Source of the DNA: Xanthobacter sp. YC-JY1
Lineage (GTDB): Bacteria > Pseudomonadota > Alphaproteobacteria > Rhizobiales > Xanthobacteraceae
Assembly: GCF_021730305.1 (NCBI RefSeq)
Contig: NZ_CP032674.1
Coordinates: 5,069,001 to 5,133,000 of the forward strand
Length of the DNA: 64,000 nucleotides
Direction of reading: 5' to 3'
Of this stretch, positions 58,697 to 64,000 are shown piece after piece (positions within the stretch are counted from its first letter, which is position 1; each line of letters begins with the position of its first letter). Made by a program: the position numbers and the translations under genes. The notes beneath the pieces were generated by a model. It saw only the letters and a program-made list of their open reading frames with translations, was not told where the DNA came from and did not search any database.

Positions 58697-59203
58697 TCAC
58701 GCCTCCGCCTTGGCCCCCTCGACCGCCCCCGGCTCGGGCGGCGCGCGGTCGGCGGCCTTCAGGGCATCGATGGCGGCGAACAGAGCGAGCCGCCCGTCCG
58801 CCTCCGCGGCCTCGGGTGTCTCACCGACACCGAGACAGCCCGGCACATCGGCGAAACTGGCGACGAACCCGCCGCCCTCGGCCTCCGGGATCGGCGCGAT
58901 CGCCGAGGGATAGGCAGCCACATCCACCGCCGTGCCCGGCGCCACGGTACGCACGCGCACCGGCGCGGTGCCCTCGTCCATGCGGTCGACCATGGCAACG
59001 AACGCCTTCACATGGGCTGCGCGGATCTTGCTTTTCATGGGCACGGCCACGCAGTTCGGCACGGCGGGATGGGTGAACACCACGTGGGTCCCCGTCACCT
59101 TCCGGAACTTGATGGCGTATTGGGAGGCGATGATCTCCAGATCCGCCGGCCGCCGCTCGTCGCCGGGGCTGGCACGCAAGGCCTCGAGCCTCTTGTTGTG
59201 CAT
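58697..59203 (-). CDS. HicA-like and HicB-like domains fused in one protein
   Basis: The product has 168 residues from ATG 59203; the frame extends to 59401 but that part is poor. Residues 20-77 look like HicA: YAIKFRKVTGTHVVFTHPAVPNCVAVPMKSKIRAAHVKAFV, with GTH (38-40) where HicA has its GSH catalytic His. Residues 98-153 look like HicB: YPSAIAPIPEAEGGGFVASFADVPGCLGVGETPEAAEADGRLALFAAIDAL. The C-terminal HicB DNA-binding part is missing. HicA (mRNA interferase) and HicB (antitoxin) are normally separate genes, so this is a single-chain toxin-antitoxin or a domesticated relative. Confidence 0.7.
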   Translation of the reverse strand: MHNKRLEALRASPGDERRPADLEIIASQYAIKFRKVTGTHVVFTHPAVPNCVAVPMKSKIRAAHVKAFVAMVDRMDEGTAPVRVRTVAPGTAVDVAAYPSAIAPIPEAEGGGFVASFADVPGCLGVGETPEAAEADGRLALFAAIDALKAADRAPPEPGAVEGAKAEA

Positions 59204-59507
59204 GACGCTCAATCCATCAAAGAATGAAAGGGTGGAAAAAACCACGAACTGGAAAGGCTTCAGTGTAGGCCTGCCGGGAAAAGCGGCAAGCCGAAATGGT
59301 GGGCAGGGGCGCGGCCGGAGCGCTGATCCGGGATATGCGAGACTCCCGGAGGGAGCGACGCCACAGTCGGCGCGACCCCGCACAAAACTCAAGTTGCGCA
59401 AGGGCAGACGCGCGCGCCTCCCTCAGTGCACCCCCTTCTTCTTGCCTCGCCCGCCTGCGCAGGTGTAAGCGTCGATCTTCCCGCCCTTTTTCAGTCTGCC
59501 ATTGCCC
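59204..59507. other. Intergenic region between HicAB-like fusion and xth
   Basis: This is a 304-nt divergent spacer. No strong promoter or protein-like frame was found. A short Lys/Gly-rich frame on the minus strand (59518-59423) lacks a ribosome site and is not supported. Confidence 0.4.
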
Positions 59508-60326
59508 GTGTCCCTCACAGTCTGCACCTGGAACATCAATTCCGTCCGCATCCGCCTCGACATCGTGCGCGCCGCCGTGGAGCGATTGCGACCGGATGTC
59601 CTGTGCCTGCAGGAGACCAAGTGTCAGGATGACAAGTTTCCCCTGAACGCCATCCGCGACATGGGCTTTCCCCACATCGCGCTCAACGGGCAGAAGGGCT
59701 GGCACGGGGTGGCGACATTCTCGAAGCGCCCGTTCGCGCGCATCGAGAAGGGCGAGTTCTGCGGCAAGGGCGATGCCCGACACATCGCGGTGACGCTCGA
59801 TGGCGCGCACGCGCTGGGCAAGCCGCTCACCATCCATAATTTCTACGTGCCGGCGGGCGGCGACGTGCCGGACCCGGAGCTGAACCCCAAGTTCGCCCAC
59901 AAGCTGGCCTTCCTCGACGAGATCACCAGCTGGCCACCCCTGAAGCCCGACGCCGGCAATGGCGACCACGCCATCGTAGTGGGCGACCTCAACATCGCCC
60001 CGCTCGAAACCGACGTGTGGAGCCACAAGCAGCTCCTCACCGTGGTCAGCCACACCCCCGTCGAGGTGGAGCGGCTCGGCGCGTTGCAGGCCTCCGGCCC
60101 GTGGGTGGACGTGATGCGCCGCTTCGTGCCGCCGCAGGAAAAGCTCTTCACCTGGTGGAGCTACCGCTCGCCCGACTACACGGCGAACGACCGCGGCCGA
60201 CGCCTCGACCATGTGTGGGCGTCCGAGAGCCTCGCGCCCTCCGCCACCGCCATGACCGTGCTGAAGGAAGCCCGCGGCTGGGAAAAGCCTTCGGACCACG
60301 TGCCGGTGGCCATGACCTTCGGCTGA
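59508..60326 (+). CDS. xth: Exodeoxyribonuclease III (AP endonuclease)
   Basis: The product has 272 residues. The family blocks are present: TVCTWNINSVRIRLDIV, DVLCLQETKCQDDKFP (catalytic Glu), GWHGVATFSKRP, VVGDLNIAPLETDVW (Asp, Asn) and RLDHVWASESLA with GWEKPSDHVPVAMTFG (Asp-His). It cuts abasic sites and removes blocked 3' ends in base excision repair. The start is uncertain: GTG 59508 is preferred to TTG 59502; no ribosome site is visible for either. Confidence 0.92.
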   Translation: MSLTVCTWNINSVRIRLDIVRAAVERLRPDVLCLQETKCQDDKFPLNAIRDMGFPHIALNGQKGWHGVATFSKRPFARIEKGEFCGKGDARHIAVTLDGAHALGKPLTIHNFYVPAGGDVPDPELNPKFAHKLAFLDEITSWPPLKPDAGNGDHAIVVGDLNIAPLETDVWSHKQLLTVVSHTPVEVERLGALQASGPWVDVMRRFVPPQEKLFTWWSYRSPDYTANDRGRRLDHVWASESLAPSATAMTVLKEARGWEKPSDHVPVAMTFG

Positions 60327-60348
60327 GGGTCCTTAGGCCGACCGCCCC

Positions 60349-61086
60349 TCAGGGCTTTGTGGCAGCTCCGGGGGCCTGAGGTGCGGGCGCCGGGGGCGCC
60401 TCCGCCGGCCCGCCGCCGAGGCCGGGAATGCCGAGGGCGGAGCCGATCTTGCCCTTGGGCACCTTCACCACCTGGATGCCGGGCGGCAGCTGGAACTGCG
60501 CCTGATCCTGCGGCCCGCGGGTGAGGGTGGTCGCCTCGAACACTGTCTGCTTGGTGCCCTTGATCTCCACCGCTGTGCGCAGGGCGATGCCATCCGGCGT
60601 GATGCAAGCGGTGGTGGGACCGAGCGCCGACTTCATCTGCGGATCGATCTTCCAGAGGTCGCACGCCTCGCCCGCCACCTTGTCCTCGCCCACCCTGAGG
60701 CCGGTGCCGGTGAGGGCGCCCAGCACGTATTCCGGCGGCAGCTCGATCTCCACCGCCATGGTCGGAAGGTTGGGCGTGCGCACCACCATGCTGCGCGCCT
60801 TCAAATCGATGATGCCCACCATGCTGCCGGGAATATTGGGCTTCTGGATCTCCACCCGCATCCGGCCCTGGCTGTGGGCGATGTCGATGGTGCCACCGCG
60901 CTTGAGGTCGGCTTTCAGGGAAAAATCGGTGGTGGGCAGGGGCACGGGATCGGCGCTGGCGGGCGACACCGACGACAGGCCAAGGCCCAGCACTCCGGCC
61001 GCGACAGAGAGCGCCGGCACCGAAATACCTGCGACAGCACGGCGGCGGCCGCATCCGCCCGTCCGGCGCCGGTGACCCTGACCCAT
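60349..61086 (-). CDS. Predicted exported protein, DUF4412-like
   Basis: The product has 245 residues. A signal peptide (about residues 20-45, ending ASA) precedes a beta-rich body: DFSLKADLKRGGTIDIAHSQGRMRVEIQ, MVGIIDLKARSMVVRTPNLPTMAVEIELP, ACDLWKIDPQMKSALGPTTACITPDGIALRTAVEIKGTKQTVFEATTL. Alternating strand pattern and the late PGIQVVKVP give a DUF4412-like feel (periplasmic lipid-fold protein), but this is tentative. The C-terminus is Pro/Ala-rich. Start 61086 has GGAGGAG at the right distance. Confidence 0.7.
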   Translation of the reverse strand: MGQGHRRRTGGCGRRRAVAGISVPALSVAAGVLGLGLSSVSPASADPVPLPTTDFSLKADLKRGGTIDIAHSQGRMRVEIQKPNIPGSMVGIIDLKARSMVVRTPNLPTMAVEIELPPEYVLGALTGTGLRVGEDKVAGEACDLWKIDPQMKSALGPTTACITPDGIALRTAVEIKGTKQTVFEATTLTRGPQDQAQFQLPPGIQVVKVPKGKIGSALGIPGLGGGPAEAPPAPAPQAPGAATKP

Positions 61087-61479
61087 AGTCAACTCCTCCG
61101 CCCCCTCCCGTCATAGCAGATGGGCATGCCCATTGGGCAAGGGCATGTCCGCAGCGACACGCCTTTCCAACGCCTGACGGAACGCCCCGGGGGCATCTCC
61201 TGCAACGGCATGACGCAGCAGACGCGCCCCGGGGCCCGGACGCAACCCTTCCGCGCAGGCCTGACGTACGGAACTGGAAAAAACCCCGATCAATCAAATA
61301 TCCGGAGGGTCGGTTGTCGTAATGCCTTCTTGGAGGGGCGCGAGCATCGCAGCCTGATCGAAGGGCCGCCGCGCCGGGGCGATTCGCCACAGGTGGGCGG
61401 TCGGACGGGCGGTCGCGAAATGCGCCGGGAAGAAGCAGCGAGGCCGTGTAGGATGACGCGAAAGGGAGGGCGCGCCAGA
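61087..61479. other. Intergenic/leader region upstream of phoR
   Basis: This is a 393-nt spacer between the divergent exported-protein gene and phoR. The phoR frame is open through all of it, with in-frame ATGs at 61120, 61210, 61420 and 61453, but the translation there has no domain character. No Pho box was found. Confidence 0.4.
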
Positions 61480-63114
61480 ATGATGCCGGAAGGGCCAGCG
61501 CAGGAAGGTCGCGAGGCCGAGGGACGCGAGCCGGACAAGCCCGCGCGGGAGCGGCGTGCGCCGGAGAAGCGCGCGCGGCCGGCCGAAACGCCCGCCCCCG
61601 AGGTGTTCGCCCCTGAGCCAATGGCGACGCTCCCTGTTGCGCCCGCGACGCCGACGACAGTTCTTACGCCCGCCCCGCTGCCGGAGATCGCGCCCACCGC
61701 TGCGCCGCTGCCGAACCCTGTCCCCGCATTCGCCAGCATGTCCGCGGCCCCCCCTGCGGAGCCCACGCCCGTCCGCCCGTCTCCCGCTCCTGCGGCTCCG
61801 CCCGCTTCCTCGCCTGCGCCGGTCGCGGCGCTGCTTCCCGCGCCCAATGGCCGGAGCGGACGGCGAAGCCTTGCCCTCGTGGGTGCCATCGCGGCAGTGG
61901 TCATCGTCGGTGCCGCCTCCGGCGCGACCGACCCGCTGCTGGCGGTCCTGATGGCGGTGCTTCTGGTGCCGCTCTGGCTGTCGCTACGTCCGGTCCCGCC
62001 AGTACCGGTGCCCGTGGTGACGCCCTTGCCGACAGCTCCGCCTCCGACGCGGGATACGCAGGCCTGCGCGGTGGTGGCGGCGCTGCCCGAGCCGGCGCTG
62101 CTGCTCTCCGCCGCCGGCAACATCATCACCGCCAACCAGCGCGTCGCCCTGGCCCTCGGCCCGACGCGGGTGGGCGATCCCCTCTCCTTCGTCGTGCGCG
62201 TGCCGGAGGTTCTGGACGCGGTGCGCGCGGCGGCGGCGGACGGTGTGCCGCGGCGCGTGGAGTTCGCCGAACGCATCCCCCTCGACCGCTGGCTGGAGGC
62301 GCATGTGGTGCCGCTCCGGCTGCACGTCTCCCCCGAGCGTGCGCCGGACGCCGTGCTGCTGACCTTCCGCGACCTCACCCAGCAGCGCCGGGTGGAGCAG
62401 ATGCGGGCGGACTTCGTGGCCAATGCCAGCCACGAGCTGCGCACCCCGCTCGCCTCCCTCTCCGGCTTCATCGAGACGCTTCAAGGCCCGGCCCGCAACG
62501 ACACGCCGGCGCGCGAGCGCTTCCTCGCCATCATGGCGGCGCAGGCGCGGCGCATGTCGCGCCTCATCGACGACCTGCTCTCGCTGTCGCGCATCGAGCT
62601 GAACGCCCATGTGCAGCCGCAGACCAAGGTGGACCTTTGCGCCATCATCGCGCACGTCTGCGACACCCTCTCCCCCCTCGCCCGCGACCGGGGCGTGGAG
62701 CTGGAGCAGGTGCGCGAGTCCGGCGACATGGAAGTCCTCGGCGATCGCGACGAGCTGATCCGCCTGTTCGAGAACCTGGTGGAGAACGCACTCAAATACG
62801 GCGCGCCGGGCAAGAAGGTGGAAGTGCGCCTCGCCCGCGAGAACGGTACGGCCGTGGTGAGCGTGCGCGACTTCGGCCCCGGCATCTCGCCGGAACACCT
62901 GCCGCGCCTCACCGAGCGCTTCTACCGGGTGGACGTGGCGGCCAGCCGCGACCAGGGCGGTACGGGGCTCGGGCTCGCCATCGTCAAGCACATCGTGGCC
63001 CGTCACCGCGGCCGGCTGGGGGTGGAAAGCGAGCTGGGACAGGGCGCAATCTTCTCCGTGCGCTTGGAAGCTTTGCCGAGCTCAGAAAAAACGCTAGAAA
63101 ACGCAAGAGCGTAG
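61480..63114 (+). CDS. phoR: Phosphate regulon sensor histidine kinase PhoR
   Basis: The product has 544 residues from ATG 61480 (GGGAGGG upstream). The first ~125 residues are Pro/Ala-rich and probably disordered, an unusual extension; then two membrane helices (about 129-168) with a short turn, as in PhoR, a PAS domain (about 195-300) and the kinase core: FVANASHELRTPLASLSGFIETLQGPARND (His about 318), NLVENALKYG, DFGPGISPE, GGTGLGLAIVKHIVARHRG. It activates PhoB when phosphate is low. pstS follows behind a Pho box. Confidence 0.9.
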   Translation: MMPEGPAQEGREAEGREPDKPARERRAPEKRARPAETPAPEVFAPEPMATLPVAPATPTTVLTPAPLPEIAPTAAPLPNPVPAFASMSAAPPAEPTPVRPSPAPAAPPASSPAPVAALLPAPNGRSGRRSLALVGAIAAVVIVGAASGATDPLLAVLMAVLLVPLWLSLRPVPPVPVPVVTPLPTAPPPTRDTQACAVVAALPEPALLLSAAGNIITANQRVALALGPTRVGDPLSFVVRVPEVLDAVRAAAADGVPRRVEFAERIPLDRWLEAHVVPLRLHVSPERAPDAVLLTFRDLTQQRRVEQMRADFVANASHELRTPLASLSGFIETLQGPARNDTPARERFLAIMAAQARRMSRLIDDLLSLSRIELNAHVQPQTKVDLCAIIAHVCDTLSPLARDRGVELEQVRESGDMEVLGDRDELIRLFENLVENALKYGAPGKKVEVRLARENGTAVVSVRDFGPGISPEHLPRLTERFYRVDVAASRDQGGTGLGLAIVKHIVARHRGRLGVESELGQGAIFSVRLEALPSSEKTLENARA

Positions 63115-63115
63115 G

Positions 63116-63144
63116 CTGTCATGTCCACGTCACGGATGCGTCAT
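63116..63144 (+). promoter_or_regulatory. Three-repeat Pho box upstream of pstS
   Basis: CTGTCAT (63116-63122), ACGTCAC (63127-63133) and GCGTCAT (63138-63144) repeat every 11 nt with 4-nt spacers, the classical PhoB-binding arrangement. It begins 1 nt after the phoR stop and lies about 90 nt before the pstS start. Confidence 0.8.
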
Positions 63145-63233
63145 AGAACCTTGGCGCGCCGGGGCTAAGAGTCCTGAGCCCAGTTGCCCCGGCTCCTGCC
63201 GGAGCGGCAACCGATTTGGCAAGGAGAGATATC

Positions 63234-64000
63234 GTGAAGCTCACCACCGCTCTCGGCGTGATCGCCGTAGCTGGCTCGCTGTTTGCCGGCAGCGCCCAGG
63301 CTGTCGATTTCACCGGCGCTGGCGCGTCCTTCCCGGCCCCCGTCTACCAGTCCTGGGGCGCGAAGTTCAAAGAGAAGACCGGCTCGACCCTGAACTACCA
63401 GTCGATCGGCTCCGGCGGCGGCCAGAACCAGATCATCAACCGCACCGTGGACTTCGGCGCGTCCGACGCGACGGTCCCGGGCGAGAAGCTCGCGGCCAAC
63501 AACCTGCTGCAGTTCCCGACCGTGATCGGCTCGGTGGTCGCCACCGTCAACCTCGACGGCATCACCACCAACCAGCTCAAGCTCACCGGCCCGGTGCTCG
63601 CCGACATCTATCTCGGCAAGATCACCAAGTGGAACGACAAGGCCATCGCCGACCTCAACCCCGGCGTGACCCTGCCCGCCAACGCCATCGTCCCCGTCTA
63701 TCGTTCGGACTCCTCGGGCACGACCTCCATCTTCACCGCCTACCTGTCGGCCGTGAGCCCGGACTGGAAGTCCAAGGTCGGCTCGGCCACCTCGGTCCAG
63801 TGGCCGACCGGCGCCGGCGCCAAGGGCAATGAGGGCGTCACCGGCACCGTAAAGAACACCAAGGGCGGCATCGGCTACGTCGAGTTCATCTACGCCGCCG
63901 CCAACAAGCTGGTCGTGACCCAGCTGCAGAACAAGGCCGGCAAGTTCGTCAGCCCCGAGGTCGCCGGCTTCCAGGCCGCCGCCGCCTCCGCCGACTGGAA
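63234..64000 (+). CDS. pstS: Phosphate ABC transporter substrate-binding protein PstS (C-terminus beyond window)
   Basis: The frame opens at GTG 63234, with AAGGAGAG in front, and is still open at the window edge (255 residues visible). A signal peptide ([22 protein letters not shown]) is followed by [49 protein letters not shown] and [20 protein letters not shown], the phosphate-binding loops of PstS. It delivers phosphate to PstCAB. The Pho box upstream shows PhoB control. Confidence 0.95.
   Translation, partial: MKLTTALGVIAVAGSLFAGSAQAVDFTGAGASFPAPVYQSWGAKFKEKTGSTLNYQSIGSGGGQNQIINRTVDFGASDATVPGEKLAANNLLQFPTVIGSVVATVNLDGITTNQLKLTGPVLADIYLGKITKWNDKAIADLNPGVTLPANAIVPVYRSDSSGTTSIFTAYLSAVSPDWKSKVGSATSVQWPTGAGAKGNEGVTGTVKNTKGGIGYVEFIYAAANKLVVTQLQNKAGKFVSPEVAGFQAAAASADW

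Noticed and set aside
59423-59518. Short Lys/Gly-rich minus-strand frame upstream of xth (ending GRGKKKGVH)
   Set aside because: It has no ribosome site, no good start codon, and overlaps the xth start. It cannot be supported without homologues.

Overview
The window is GC-rich chromosomal DNA from an alphaproteobacterium, most likely Hyphomicrobiales in or near the Xanthobacteraceae (Xanthobacter, Azorhizobium, Ancylobacter type). The lineage signals are a PhyR/EcfG general stress locus, a RegB/RegA redox pair, metX-metW, an MmcB-type nuclease, an NdvA-like exporter, and a DnaX that lacks the usual zinc cysteines. I see no rRNA, tRNA, CRISPR array, insertion sequence or prophage. Most of the window is core genome.

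Layout. 1-5.8 kb: a GNAT acetyltransferase cut by the left edge, a long acyl-CoA dehydrogenase of the methylsuccinyl-CoA type, a FUSC membrane protein, a BrkB/YihY membrane protein, mmcB and an ArsR regulator. 5.9-16.7 kb: an EamA exporter, regA/regB, an intracellular PHB depolymerase, a YgjP metallopeptidase, DoxX, an AbrB-type membrane protein overlapping an aminotransferase, a rutE-like reductase and an orphan solute-binding protein. 16.7-30.1 kb: the translation/transcription block rimP-nusA-ylxR-infB-(membrane protein)-rbfA-truB on the minus strand, then a UspA protein, a GlcG/HbpS protein, rpsO and pnp on the plus strand. 30.2-43.3 kb: an Xre/RES toxin-antitoxin pair, ybaB-dnaX, a flavoprotein, a CobW GTPase with a DUF924 protein, a D,D-carboxypeptidase, an NdvA-like ABC exporter, and a TetR/phosphotransferase/acyl-CoA dehydrogenase cluster with a clear operator. 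43.6-52.1 kb: a stress and signalling region with a PRC-barrel protein, a hybrid histidine kinase, a DUF883 protein, phyR, a PhyK/PhyP-like sensor with a degenerate ATPase domain, a KGG-repeat protein and ecfG. 52.2-64 kb: metX-metW, a pseudogene, a methyltransferase, gloB, several small unknowns, a HicA-HicB fusion, xth, a periplasmic protein, phoR, and the start of pstS behind a three-repeat Pho box.

Regulation readable by eye is the most informative part. GGAAC-N16/17-CGTT sites (the alphaproteobacterial EcfG promoter pattern) precede phyR, the KGG gene, ecfG and a small unknown gene at 57072. This ties them into one general stress regulon. No nepR can be found between phyR and ecfG. A perfect 14-bp palindrome sits on the -10/start region of the acyl-CoA dehydrogenase promoter at 43.3 kb, and three 11-nt-spaced Pho repeats precede pstS.

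The best candidates for something unusual are the single-chain HicA-HicB protein, the stress-locus sensor kinase with a defective ATP-binding domain, a gene broken by one in-frame TGA at 54.5 kb, and the composite palindromic intergenic element at 57.7-57.8 kb.
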